Of a stretch of DNA of 64,000 nucleotides, positions 35,574-42,974 are shown piece after piece; position 1 is the stretch's first letter; every line of letters starts with the position of its first letter. The notes beneath the pieces were generated by a model that did not search any database, was not told the DNA's origin, and worked only from the letters and a program-made list of their open reading frames with translations. The DNA is from Ectothiorhodospiraceae bacterium (GTDB lineage Bacteria > Pseudomonadota > Gammaproteobacteria > Nitrococcales > Aquisalimonadaceae). The stretch covers positions 50,767 to 114,766 of the forward strand of contig JAFIFU010000008.1 of NCBI GenBank assembly GCA_020831885.1, read 5' to 3'. The translations under genes and the position numbers were made by a program.

Positions 35574-35587
35574 TTGACCGGAGTCAT
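35574..35587 (-). promoter_or_regulatory. FixK/Fnr-type box upstream of the Cys-protein/CBS/glk operon
   Basis: TTGACCGGAGTCAT, one mismatch from a perfect TTGAC-N4-GTCAA palindrome. If it sits at -41.5 for the minus strand, transcription would start near 35,539, 37 nt before the first ATG. The -10 position (35,551-35,546) reads GAACCT, a weak match. Confidence 0.55.
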
Positions 35588-35640
35588 CGATTCACGCTGT
35601 CGGCTCCCGGGCCAAGCCCGGAATGTCAGGCTATGTCCAG

Positions 35641-35656
35641 GGCGATCAGTGCTTCC
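35641..35656 (-). repeat. GGAAGCRCTGATC-type repeat directly after the rtcB stop codon
   Basis: On the minus strand the rtcB TAG (35,659-35,657) is followed at once by GGAAGCACTGATCGCC, a copy of the dispersed motif. Confidence 0.65.
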
Positions 35657-37087
35657 CTAACCCTTGATACAGACCAGGGGCGACAGGCGGGCCACGCGTC
35701 GCGCGAGTCCGGCATGATGCGCCGCGTCCACAACCCGGTCCACGTCCTTGTAAGCGCCGGGTGCTTCCTCCGCCACGCCTCGGCTGGTGGGGCTGCGGAT
35801 CAGGATTCCGCGCTCGGCGAGTTGGTCGACCAACTCCCGCCCGTGCCATCGCTTGTAGGCCTGGCGACGGCTCATGGCGCGGCCGGCCCCGTGGCAGGCC
35901 GAGGAAAAGGCGAGGGTCTCCGATTCCACCGTTCCCACCAGGACGTGACTGGCGGTGCCCATGGAGCCCCCGATCAGGACCGGTTGTCCCCACGGGCGCA
36001 GCGGAAGAGGCAGCAGCGTGTTGCCCGGACCCAAGGCCCGGGTGGCTCCCTTGCGATGGACGAACAACCGGCGCTGGACCCCTTCAACCGTGTGCGTTTC
36101 CTCCTTGCACGTGTTGTGGGAGACATCGTAGAGCAGGTCCAGGGAGACATCAGGAAACAGGTGGTGGAACACGCGACGCGTCAGATGGGTGATGATCTCC
36201 CGGTTGGCGAGGGCGCAGTTGGTGGCAGCACGCATGGCGCCCAGATAATCCTGTCCGGTCCGTGACTGCAGCGGCGCGCAGGCCAGTTCCCGGTCAGGCA
36301 GGTGAATGCCATGGGAAGGCGCCTCGGCCGCCATGCGTTTGAGGAACTCGGAGCCGATCTGGTGACCGAGTCCGCGGGAGCCGCAGTGGATGCTGATCAC
36401 GATCTCGCCCTGACGCAGGCCGAAGCCGGCGGCGGTCTCGGAATCGTAAATCTCGCTGATTTCCTGCATCTCCAGGTAGTGGTTGCCGGAGCCCAGGGTG
36501 CCCATCTCGTTGCGTTGCCGGTGCCGGGCCTGGTAGGACACGCACTCCGCGCGGGCGCCTTCCATGCAGCCATGCTCCTCGATGCGCTCCAGATCGGCGG
36601 CGTCGCCCCAACCCTGTTCCACCGCCCAGCGCGCGCCGCCCTGGAGCATGGCGATCAGCCCGGGATCGTCCAGGTGGATGCTGCCGCGGCTGCCCAGGCC
36701 GGCGGGGATGGACGCATCCAGCGCATCCGCCAGCACCTGCTTGTGGGGCTCCAGCTCCGCGCGTTGCATGCCGGTGGTCAGCGTGCGAACGCCGCAGGAA
36801 ATGTCGAAACCGACGCCGCCGGCGGAGATCACGCCGCCCTGGTCCGGATCGAACGCGGCCACGCCGCCGATCGGAAAACCATAGCCCCAGTGGGCATCGG
36901 GCATGGCATAGGAGGCGCTGACGATACCGGGGAGGCGGGCCACATTGGTTACCTGCTCGAAGACCTTGTGATCCATGTCCCGGATCAGGGTTTCGTCCGC
37001 GTAGATGATGCCGGGTACGTGCATTCCATCCCCGGGGGGAATGGTCCAGATCCAGTCGGAATCCCGTTGCAACAGATTGATGTCCAT
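35657..37087 (-). CDS. rtcB: RNA-splicing ligase RtcB
   Basis: 476 residues from ATG 37,087. The metal site is GVGFDISCGVRTLTTG with the conserved Cys, plus GSGNHYLEMQ and IHCGSRGLGHQIG. The guanylylated histidine lies in SSACHGAGRAMSRR. The protein is close to full family length. RtcB joins 2',3'-cyclic phosphate RNA ends to 5'-OH ends and repairs or splices tRNA and stress-cleaved RNAs. It follows the archease gene by 7 bp, and the operon carries a FixK/Fnr-type box at 38,024-38,037, suggesting induction under stress or low oxygen. Confidence 0.96.
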   Translation of the reverse strand: MDINLLQRDSDWIWTIPPGDGMHVPGIIYADETLIRDMDHKVFEQVTNVARLPGIVSASYAMPDAHWGYGFPIGGVAAFDPDQGGVISAGGVGFDISCGVRTLTTGMQRAELEPHKQVLADALDASIPAGLGSRGSIHLDDPGLIAMLQGGARWAVEQGWGDAADLERIEEHGCMEGARAECVSYQARHRQRNEMGTLGSGNHYLEMQEISEIYDSETAAGFGLRQGEIVISIHCGSRGLGHQIGSEFLKRMAAEAPSHGIHLPDRELACAPLQSRTGQDYLGAMRAATNCALANREIITHLTRRVFHHLFPDVSLDLLYDVSHNTCKEETHTVEGVQRRLFVHRKGATRALGPGNTLLPLPLRPWGQPVLIGGSMGTASHVLVGTVESETLAFSSACHGAGRAMSRRQAYKRWHGRELVDQLAERGILIRSPTSRGVAEEAPGAYKDVDRVVDAAHHAGLARRVARLSPLVCIKG

Positions 37088-37094
37088 GGCGACC

Positions 37095-37544
37095 TCAAAC
37101 ATCCACCACACATTGCGCGCGCCACCGCCCGTTGTTGCTATGTATTACCGCCAGCTCGGTCAGGGTGGCGCCCTTGACCTCGACGGCGGGCTGGTGGTGT
37201 TCCCGGTGGATGGGTTCGCCGTAGAGCTCGGCGGTCAGACGGTTGCCGGCGATGCGGACCTCAAAGTGGGAAAACAGCATCTGCCGGGTGGTGATCTGGT
37301 AGACCACCGCATCGATCCAGTCCACGAACAGCAGTTCCGGGTCCGGATTCTCGCAGCTCACCTCGATGACCTGGCGGGGATGCACCGCATCCGGATCGCA
37401 GATCACGGCCGTGAGCCCCAAGGCGGCCTGTTCAAAGGCTTCCTCCATGCTGTGGCCGATGCCCCGGATCCCGATGTCGGAACCGTGGTTGAAATGCTGC
37501 CAGCGTGCCCGAAGGCTGGTGCCGGTCCCCGGCTCGCGGTTCAT
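37095..37544 (-). CDS. Archease (RtcB cofactor)
   Basis: 149 residues. Archease fold features: FNHGSDIGIRGIGHSMEEAF, the acidic metal-binding loop ICDPDAV, LLFVDWIDAVVYQI and the C-terminal VEVKGATLTELAV. Archease speeds RtcB guanylylation and allows multiple turnover; pairing with rtcB is common. It ends 7 bp before rtcB and begins 5 bp after the DUF3775 gene, so the three form one transcript. Confidence 0.95.
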   Translation of the reverse strand: MNREPGTGTSLRARWQHFNHGSDIGIRGIGHSMEEAFEQAALGLTAVICDPDAVHPRQVIEVSCENPDPELLFVDWIDAVVYQITTRQMLFSHFEVRIAGNRLTAELYGEPIHREHHQPAVEVKGATLTELAVIHSNNGRWRAQCVVDV

Positions 37545-37549
37545 GCCGC

Positions 37550-37939
37550 TTACCCGCAGCGATAGCCCAGCAGCTCCAGTCCGTCCGTGAGATAGGTCGG
37601 GAGCAGCGGGTGAGCGATGAGATAGTCTGCCGTATGCGGCGTCCAGGCGTCATTGACGTCCCGTAGCAGGGCCTGCCAGTCGCCCACCTCGTAATCGCCG
37701 CGCCCCAGCCAGAGCAGCGCCACCACCTGCTCCTGTTGTCCCCGGTCCAGATCGTTGATGATGGAACGGAATTCGTCCAGCGTGGAATCGCCCGCGTGGC
37801 TGGCAAGTACCTGAATTGGCCAGTCCTCCGCCGGGCTGGTGGGCTCGTCTTCGATGACCACTTCCTCCTGCGCGTGGAATGCTTGCGCCAGTTGGATCAG
37901 CCGGCAGATATTGTCCAGGTTAACGTCAAGGGTTGGCAT
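37550..37939 (-). CDS. DUF3775 family protein
   Basis: 129 residues. It carries the family pattern LDEFRSIINDLDRGQQEQVV, ALLWLGRGDYEVGDW, and a C-terminal YLIAHPLLPTYLTDGLELLG. The family is small, cytoplasmic and of unknown function. It is the first gene of the DUF3775-archease-rtcB operon, with a palindromic box 85 bp upstream. Location suggests a part in RNA repair or in sensing stress, but this is guilt by association only. Confidence 0.88.
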   Translation of the reverse strand: MPTLDVNLDNICRLIQLAQAFHAQEEVVIEDEPTSPAEDWPIQVLASHAGDSTLDEFRSIINDLDRGQQEQVVALLWLGRGDYEVGDWQALLRDVNDAWTPHTADYLIAHPLLPTYLTDGLELLGYRCG

Positions 37940-38023
37940 GGAAGTCGTTCCTGCTGTTGCCTTGCTGATTCGTGCCGGATGGCCGTTCCCTATGGAGCCT
38001 AGTCAGAGACCGCCGGGGATGCA

Positions 38024-38037
38024 TTGACCGGAGTCAG
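38024..38037 (-). promoter_or_regulatory. FixK/Fnr-type box of the DUF3775-archease-rtcB operon
   Basis: TTGACCGGAGTCAG. Read toward the minus-strand operon it is followed 22 nt later by TAGGCT (38,001-37,996), the -10 place for a class II activator site at -41.5. Predicted start is near 37,989, 50 nt before the ATG. Confidence 0.6.
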
Positions 38038-38068
38038 TCACGTGAGGATCGGCCGATCCGCGTATCCG

Positions 38069-38082
38069 TTGACGCGAGTCAA
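38069..38082. promoter_or_regulatory. Perfect FixK/Fnr-type box between the rtcB operon and the dodecin remnant
   Basis: TTGACGCGAGTCAA is a perfect TTGAC-N4-GTCAA palindrome. Toward the plus strand it would place a start near 38,117, 38 nt before the dodecin TTG, but the -10 place reads GACCCT and is poor. It may be decayed or act on the rtcB side. Confidence 0.55.
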
Positions 38083-38154
38083 TGCCAGCGCCTTGTGGTG
38101 TGCGGACCCTGACTCTTGTCATCCGGAGGTCGCTTATACGAAGGAGATTGGGCC

Positions 38155-38310
38155 TTGGCTGCCGCAAAGGTCATCGAAATCAGCGCCGAGTCGGATCAGC
38201 GCTTCGGGGATGCAATCAAGCAGGGAATCGAGCAGGCAGCACAAACCGTGGATAAGATCCGGGGATCTGCGTCACGGAGCAGAAGGCCCCGGTGATTACA
38301 CCTCAGCTCT
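38155..38310 (+). pseudogene. Frameshifted, truncated dodecin
   Basis: From TTG 38,155 (ribosome site AAGGAG at 38,141) the frame reads LAAAKVIEISAESDQRFGDA and IKQGIEQAAQTVDKIRG, the first strand and helix of a dodecin flavin-storage protein. It then runs out of phase and stops at 38,295. The expected continuation (ICVTEQKAPVI) is present in another frame from about 38,266, so one frameshift separates the halves. The last dodecin strand is missing because the convergent hsp20 gene ends at 38,303. Dodecins are dodecamers that store flavin. Either the gene is broken or a base was miscalled; the missing third strand favours real decay. Confidence 0.7.
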
Positions 38311-38752
38311 TCACTTCAATACGCGTTGGCCGCGACTTGGCGGACTTGGGTAGGGTGATCTCCAATACGCCGTTGTCTGATCGAGCGGAGACATCGGAGG
38401 CATCCCCAGTGTCCGGAAGCAGGAAGCGCCGGAAAAATTTCCCCTGAAACCGCTCGGTCCGGTGATATCCTTCGCGTTCCTCTTGCTTTTCTTCGGTGCG
38501 TTCGCCCCGGATTGTCAGGACATTGTTCTCCAGGGTCACCTCGATATCCTTCGGGTCCACGCCGGGCAGGTCTGCGCGAACCACAAAACGGTCATCCTCC
38601 TCACGAACATCGACATCGGGCGCCCAGTCGGTGGGGCTCATGGATTCGTCGTCCAGGGAGATCAGGGGGCGAAACCGCTCCTGCAGGAAGCGATCGAAAT
38701 CCGGTTCGAAGATTGAAGGCCAGCGGCCGGAACGCCTCGTGGGTGTCTTCAC
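38303..38752 (-). CDS. Hsp20 family small heat-shock protein
   Basis: 149 residues from GTG 38,752, chosen because GGAG lies 8 nt upstream; ATG 38,830 would overlap the promoter box. The alpha-crystallin domain covers about 50-145: WAPDVDVREEDDRFVVRADL, PGVDPKDIEVTLENNVLTIR and the GVLEITLPK motif. It is an ATP-independent holdase chaperone. A FixK/Fnr-type box 82 bp upstream predicts control by the oxygen circuit next door rather than by heat-shock sigma-32. Confidence 0.94.
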   Translation of the reverse strand: MKTPTRRSGRWPSIFEPDFDRFLQERFRPLISLDDESMSPTDWAPDVDVREEDDRFVVRADLPGVDPKDIEVTLENNVLTIRGERTEEKQEEREGYHRTERFQGKFFRRFLLPDTGDASDVSARSDNGVLEITLPKSAKSRPTRIEVKS

Positions 38753-38833
38753 AGGGTTTGCTCCTCTGTCGCTCTGCCGGAAAAACCGTCTGCATCGTGG
38801 GTATGACGGTAGTCCGCGGACAAGCGGCACGCC

Positions 38834-38847
38834 TTGATCGCGGTCAA
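38834..38847 (-). promoter_or_regulatory. FixK/Fnr-type box of hsp20
   Basis: TTGATCGCGGTCAA fits both the classic Fnr half site TTGAT and the local GTCAA. Toward hsp20 (minus) the -10 place 38,811-38,806 reads TACCGT. Predicted start is near 38,799, 47 nt before the GTG. Confidence 0.65.
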
Positions 38848-38881
38848 CGAACGGCGTATCCGTGCATAATGCCGGGTATAA

Positions 38882-39586
38882 TCACTGCAAATCGCTACTG
38901 ACGCCGCTCGCCGGGCCGCCTGCGGTCCCCAGGAGGCTGGCAGGTTCGTGGATGGTGATGTGGTTGTTGTCCACGCTCAGCCAGCCGCGGTCGCGGAAGC
39001 GGCTGAGCACCCGGGAGACGGTTTCCGTCGCCAGGCCCAGATAACGCGCAAGATCGTAGCGCGCCATCGGCAGAACGAAGCTGCGGCGACTGCACCCGCG
39101 TTGTGCCTGCAGTTCACTGTAATCCAGAAGAAAACGTGCCACCCGACCTTCGGTGCTGCCGCGATCCATTTGCAGCAAATGAACCAGGCGCAGGATCTCT
39201 CGGTACATTTCGGTCATCAGGTCCGGGCGGTTCACCGTGTCCGGCTCCGGGGAGCCCAGGTGGGGCAGGGGAAGCACCTTGGTTGTATCCAGGGCCATGG
39301 TGCTGCAGTAGGTCTTCCTCCCGACCAAGGGCTCGAAACCCACAACATCTCCCGGCATGTGGAACCCGATGATGCATTCCTCGCCGTTCTCATCGGTCAC
39401 ATAACTCTTGAGCACGCCCGCAATGATCAAGTGTGGGGATTCGATGTTCTCGCCTGCGTGGAACAGGTGCTCGCCCCGTTGCAGAATCCCCCGCGCCTTG
39501 CCCGGCGGTTGACTGCGGCGCGCCCGGACTGAGCCCAGCGGATCCGGTTGTTCGAATGGCAATACCTGGCCAGTCATCCTTTGCAC
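38882..39586 (-). CDS. Crp/Fnr family transcription regulator without the FNR cysteine cluster
   Basis: 234 residues. The cyclic-nucleotide-binding-like beta roll (about 35-150) includes LQRGEHLFHAGENIESPHLI and IIGFHMPGDVVGFEPLVG. The dimer helix carries TEMYREILRLVHLLQMD. The winged helix has LARYLGLATETVSRVLSRFR; the ETVSR recognition helix is that of FNR/FixK-type proteins, which read TTGA half sites. The N-terminal cysteines that hold FNR's [4Fe-4S] cluster are absent, so it is unlikely to sense oxygen itself. With a FixLJ pair 0.6 kb away it looks like a FixK/Dnr-type relay. It is the prime candidate to bind the TTGAC-N4-GTCAA boxes. Confidence 0.92.
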   Translation of the reverse strand: MQRMTGQVLPFEQPDPLGSVRARRSQPPGKARGILQRGEHLFHAGENIESPHLIIAGVLKSYVTDENGEECIIGFHMPGDVVGFEPLVGRKTYCSTMALDTTKVLPLPHLGSPEPDTVNRPDLMTEMYREILRLVHLLQMDRGSTEGRVARFLLDYSELQAQRGCSRRSFVLPMARYDLARYLGLATETVSRVLSRFRDRGWLSVDNNHITIHEPASLLGTAGGPASGVSSDLQ

Positions 39587-39697
39587 CTCGACCTCGGAGA
39601 GTGGAGCATGCTGCCGGGAATCGACAGCTAACCTGAACCATAGTCTGGGACAAGCAAGATGACAGTGAGGGGATCCCCGTATCCGCGTGCCGCGCGC

Positions 39698-40102
39698 TCA
39701 GGTTGGGGTGGGCAGTAGCTGGTTGATCCGTGAAAGGAGGTCCTGACCGTCGATGGGCTTCGCTATGACTTCTCGGGCGCCGGCGGCCTGTGCCCGGGTT
39801 GCCAGGGGGCCGTGGGGTTGAGCGGTCATCAGGATAGTGGGAATATCCCGGCCCGAGGCCTGGAGGTGTTCCTGCAGGTCGGCGCCGTTCATGCCGGGCA
39901 TGTGTGCGTCGACCAGGAGGCAAACGCCAGGCGGGTCGTCGATATCCACAGGGACGGCGGCGAGAAAATCCGCGCATGACTTGAACCGACGGGTGCGCAG
40001 GCCGTGGGTTTCCAGCAGAAGCTTCAGGCTCGTGCGCACGGCCCCGTCATCATCCACGATGTAGACGAGCGGGCGCGTCTGTCGTGATGTGATTCCGGAC
40101 AT
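39698..40102 (-). CDS. Stand-alone receiver-domain response regulator
   Basis: 134 residues from ATG 40,102. A CheY-like receiver: VYIVDDDGAVRTSLKLLLET (acidic pair), the phospho-acceptor Asp in VCLLVDAHMPGMNG, the Thr in ILMTAQPHG and the Lys in VIAKPIDGQDLL. It has no output domain. In FixLJ systems a single receiver such as FixT or an extra sink can tune the kinase, which fits its place beside the FixJ-like gene, but this is inference. It has its own palindromic box (40,163-40,176). Confidence 0.9.
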   Translation of the reverse strand: MSGITSRQTRPLVYIVDDDGAVRTSLKLLLETHGLRTRRFKSCADFLAAVPVDIDDPPGVCLLVDAHMPGMNGADLQEHLQASGRDIPTILMTAQPHGPLATRAQAAGAREVIAKPIDGQDLLSRINQLLPTPT

Positions 40103-40157
40103 GGCGGCGCTCGTGCTGCCGATGGGAGACGCAGATTGGAGCACAGGCGTGAGCGGG

Positions 40158-40181
40158 GGTACGTGACCACGGTCACGTACC
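40158..40181 (-). promoter_or_regulatory. FixK/Fnr-like box inside a 24-nt palindrome upstream of the receiver gene
   Basis: GGTACGTGACC and GGTCACGTACC flank a 2-nt centre. The inner 14-mer GTGACCACGGTCAC (40,163-40,176) keeps TGAC-N4-GTCA of the local box. Toward the minus strand, the -10 place 40,140-40,135 reads TCCAAT; the predicted start near 40,128 is 26 nt before the ATG. It lies 7 bp past the fixJ-like stop, so it could also form a terminator hairpin. Confidence 0.5.
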
Positions 40182-40187
40182 GCAGAT

Positions 40188-40820
40188 TCAGGCGCTGCGG
40201 TCGCTGGTGCGGGAAAGGCGACCGGCGATCCGGGCCAGCTCGGCGGCGGATGTGAGTTCCAGCTTTTTCATCGCCCGGCCCCGGTGCACCTCCACCGTGC
40301 GTTCGCTGATACCCAGTTCAATGGCGATCACCTTGTTTGGCTTGCCTTCTGCCGCCAGTCCTGCGACTTGAGCCTCGCGCGGGCTCAATCGACGAATTTT
40401 GGTATCCAGGGTCGCTTCCCTGGCATGGCGCTCCATGGTCGTACGGTGGCGTTGGATCATTTTCTGGACGAGTGGCAGCAGGCGCGAGCGCTGGAGCCCG
40501 GACTTCTCGATGAAATCCGCGGCGCCGTGCTTCATGGCTCTGACGGCTGCGGGCACGGTGGCGTTTGCCGTCAGGAAGACGATTGGGATATCCGATCCTC
40601 TATCGTGGAGCCGCTCCTGTATCTCCAGGCCGTCCATATGGGGCATTCGCAGGTCCAGAAGGACGCAGGAAGGGTGGTCCGGTAATGGGGTCCGCAGAAA
40701 CTCCTCGCCCGAGGCGAATGTCCGCGTGGCGTAGCCGGCACTGCCCAGCAGAAGGCTCAATGCCTCCCGGATGCCCTGGTCGTCATCGACAATCAGAACG
40801 GTGCCCTGCTCACTGCGCAT
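40188..40820 (-). CDS. FixJ-family response regulator (receiver plus LuxR-type HTH)
   Basis: 210 residues. The receiver has VLIVDDDQGIREALSLLL, phospho-acceptor Asp in CVLLDLRMPHMDGLE, FLTANATVPAAVRAMKHGA and the Lys in FIEKSG. The LuxR-type HTH at about 143-205 has LSPREAQVAGLAAEGKPNKV and ISERTVEVHRGRAMKKL, the FixJ/NarL pattern. The start overlaps the end of the upstream kinase gene by 11 bp, so the two are translated together as a cognate pair. FixJ normally activates fixK-type genes; a Crp/Fnr gene lies just beyond the receiver gene. Confidence 0.93.
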   Translation of the reverse strand: MRSEQGTVLIVDDDQGIREALSLLLGSAGYATRTFASGEEFLRTPLPDHPSCVLLDLRMPHMDGLEIQERLHDRGSDIPIVFLTANATVPAAVRAMKHGAADFIEKSGLQRSRLLPLVQKMIQRHRTTMERHAREATLDTKIRRLSPREAQVAGLAAEGKPNKVIAIELGISERTVEVHRGRAMKKLELTSAAELARIAGRLSRTSDRSA

Positions 40821-42807
40821 CGCCGTGTCCTACGGGCAAGGGGAGTTCGACCAGGAAAGTGGCACCGCCTTCGGGCGCATTCGCCGCTGTCAGCTTACCG
40901 CCATGGGCCTCCACGATGGATCTGCAGATCGACAGACCCTGGCCCAGCCCCTGTTCCTTGGTGGTGAAGAACGGGTCGAACAGCTTGTCCCGGTCTGCCT
41001 CGGAGATGCCGGGGCCGCTATCAGCCACGGCGATGGTGCAGACTCCTCCGGCTCGGTCACCCTGCGTCGTGATGCGCAGCCTCCGTTTTCCGTCAGTCTC
41101 GTGCATCGCGTCGATGGCGTTTCTGACCAGATTGAAGACGACTTGCTCGATCTGCACCTTGTTGACCTGGCACTGGCACCCGACGGGTTCCAGATCGAGC
41201 TGGACGGTGATGCCGGCCTGGTCCAGTTCGTGGCAAAGCAGGTCCAGCACGTCCTGGATCACGGCATGAATGTTCTCTGGGTGCGGCGCTTCCGGGATAT
41301 CCTTGCGCATGAAGGTATGCAGCTGACGGATGACCCGGTTCGCGCGCTGACTCTGGCGGTGAATCTGCTCCAGGGCTTCCTTGATGGTGGCCTGCGGCGG
41401 CTCTGAAGCCTCGATCAGACTGAGCCCGGCCTCGGCCGCCGCATTGATGGCCGTGAGTGGCTGGGACACTTCGTGGGCCAGCCCGGCAGCCAGTTCGCTA
41501 ACCGCACTCAGGCGCGTTGAGTGCGCCAGTCTTGTCAGATGTTCCCGGGCCTCGCGCTCGGCGCGCTTGCGGTCGCTTATATCCTGCGTGAAGCCCACGA
41601 AGCGGCGCTGATCGTCCTCGAAGAAATCGGCGATGGCCAGTTGCAGCTCGATGTTCCGGCCGTCCTTGTGGCGGCCCGTGACCTCGCGACCCATCCCGAT
41701 GACGCGAGGCCGTGATGTTTCCAGATAGCGGCGGATGTAGTCGTCATGGAGGTTTCGGTGGGGTTCGGGCATGAGCATGCTGATATTCCGGCCCGTCACT
41801 TCCGAGCGGCGGTATCCGAACAGTTTTTCCGCCGCGGGATTGAAATCCAGAACCGTTCCCGCTTCATCAATGGTGATGATGCCGTCGATGGCGTTCGCCA
41901 GGATGGTACGGCCGCGTCGCGTTTCCGCGGCCAGGCGCTTCCTGAGCTGGTGTTGCGGGGACAGATCCACCGCCAGAATGTACAGGCCCGAGACAGCACC
42001 ATGATCGCCCAGGCGGGGAGTGTAGGTTCCGTGAATGAAGCGGACACCGCCACGGGCATAGGGCACTTCACCATGGTAGACGGCTTTCCGGCCCGCAAGG
42101 GCCTGGTCGAACTGGGGGCGGAGCACCGCGAACGCCTTGCGGCCGATCACGTCGCGGATGTGCTTGCCCATCTGCGCCTTGGGGTCGAGCCCGAACCAGT
42201 CATAATAGCCCAGGTTGGCGAACTGGATTCGGTAATCCCGGTCAAGTTCGGCGGCAAGTACCGGTAGTCCGTCCACCAGTCTTCGCAGGGGGGCATCGTC
42301 CTGCATGTGTGTCGTGTTTGATGGCAGGGATTCTTCACCGGGGCGAGTTCCTGTGGCAACAATGCGCCGTACACGGCCCCGACTGTCTACCATGGTCATG
42401 TACCGCCAGCGAATCTGTCGGGGTTCACCGAAGCGTGTGACCCACAGGCCAGTCCGCTCTTCGATGGAGGCGCTGGCGCTCAGACCTTGCACGAGGTGCT
42501 GCAGCGCCTCCCGGTGTTCCGGGAGCGCGGCCACCTCCCAGATGAAGCGCCCGATGACTTCCCGGGCCTGGTATCCGGTCAGTCGCTCGCATTCCCGGTT
42601 GAACAGCTCGATGCACCCATGCGTGTCCATCGCGACGACCAGCAGGTCGGGCGCGTCGAGCAGACAGCGCAGCAGGGCCATGTCCTGGTCTGGCGGCGTC
42701 CCTGTGGTGTTCAAAGCCTCCATGTCCGTCAGCACCCTATCCAATCGTGGTGGCGTGGCGGGAAACCCTGATCGATTTCCTTGAGCCACTGGCTGAAAGG
42801 AATGCAT
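40810..42807 (-). CDS. FixL-like triple-PAS sensor histidine kinase (probable haem oxygen sensor)
   Basis: 665 residues from ATG 42,807; ATG 42,723 is an alternative, because the upstream ATG overlaps a copy of a dispersed repeat. Three PAS domains lie at about 45-150, 170-285 and 300-412. The third matches the FixL haem PAS: LMPEPHRNLHDDYIRRYLET, with the histidine at 354 in the place of the proximal haem ligand, and VIGMGREVTGRHKDG with the conserved Arg. HisKA has ELAAGLAHEVSQPL (His 445) and the HATPase has NLVRNAIDAM, DSGPGI and GLGQGLSICRSI. There are no membrane helices, so it is cytosolic. Haem binding is inferred. Confidence 0.9.
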   Translation of the reverse strand: MHSFQPVAQGNRSGFPATPPRLDRVLTDMEALNTTGTPPDQDMALLRCLLDAPDLLVVAMDTHGCIELFNRECERLTGYQAREVIGRFIWEVAALPEHREALQHLVQGLSASASIEERTGLWVTRFGEPRQIRWRYMTMVDSRGRVRRIVATGTRPGEESLPSNTTHMQDDAPLRRLVDGLPVLAAELDRDYRIQFANLGYYDWFGLDPKAQMGKHIRDVIGRKAFAVLRPQFDQALAGRKAVYHGEVPYARGGVRFIHGTYTPRLGDHGAVSGLYILAVDLSPQHQLRKRLAAETRRGRTILANAIDGIITIDEAGTVLDFNPAAEKLFGYRRSEVTGRNISMLMPEPHRNLHDDYIRRYLETSRPRVIGMGREVTGRHKDGRNIELQLAIADFFEDDQRRFVGFTQDISDRKRAEREAREHLTRLAHSTRLSAVSELAAGLAHEVSQPLTAINAAAEAGLSLIEASEPPQATIKEALEQIHRQSQRANRVIRQLHTFMRKDIPEAPHPENIHAVIQDVLDLLCHELDQAGITVQLDLEPVGCQCQVNKVQIEQVVFNLVRNAIDAMHETDGKRRLRITTQGDRAGGVCTIAVADSGPGISEADRDKLFDPFFTTKEQGLGQGLSICRSIVEAHGGKLTAANAPEGGATFLVELPLPVGHGDAQ

Positions 42808-42817
42808 CAGTGCTTCC
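42800..42817 (-). repeat. GGAAGCRCTGAT-type repeat at the start of the kinase gene
   Basis: Minus strand: GGAAGCACTGATGCATTC. It is the one copy not tied to a stop codon, and it overlaps the first possible ATG of the kinase. Confidence 0.5.
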
Positions 42818-42974
42818 TGAGCAGGCGATTGGTTACAGGGACAGTCTAGTTGAAATTCAGGTGCTTGGATGGAATACAGTCATTCCGCACCGGCGCCTTG
42901 GCACCAGTGGGGATCAGGCAGGGGTCGGGCCAGTTGCCTCTGGCCACGCGGGCCAGGCAAGTCCGGCCCGCTGC

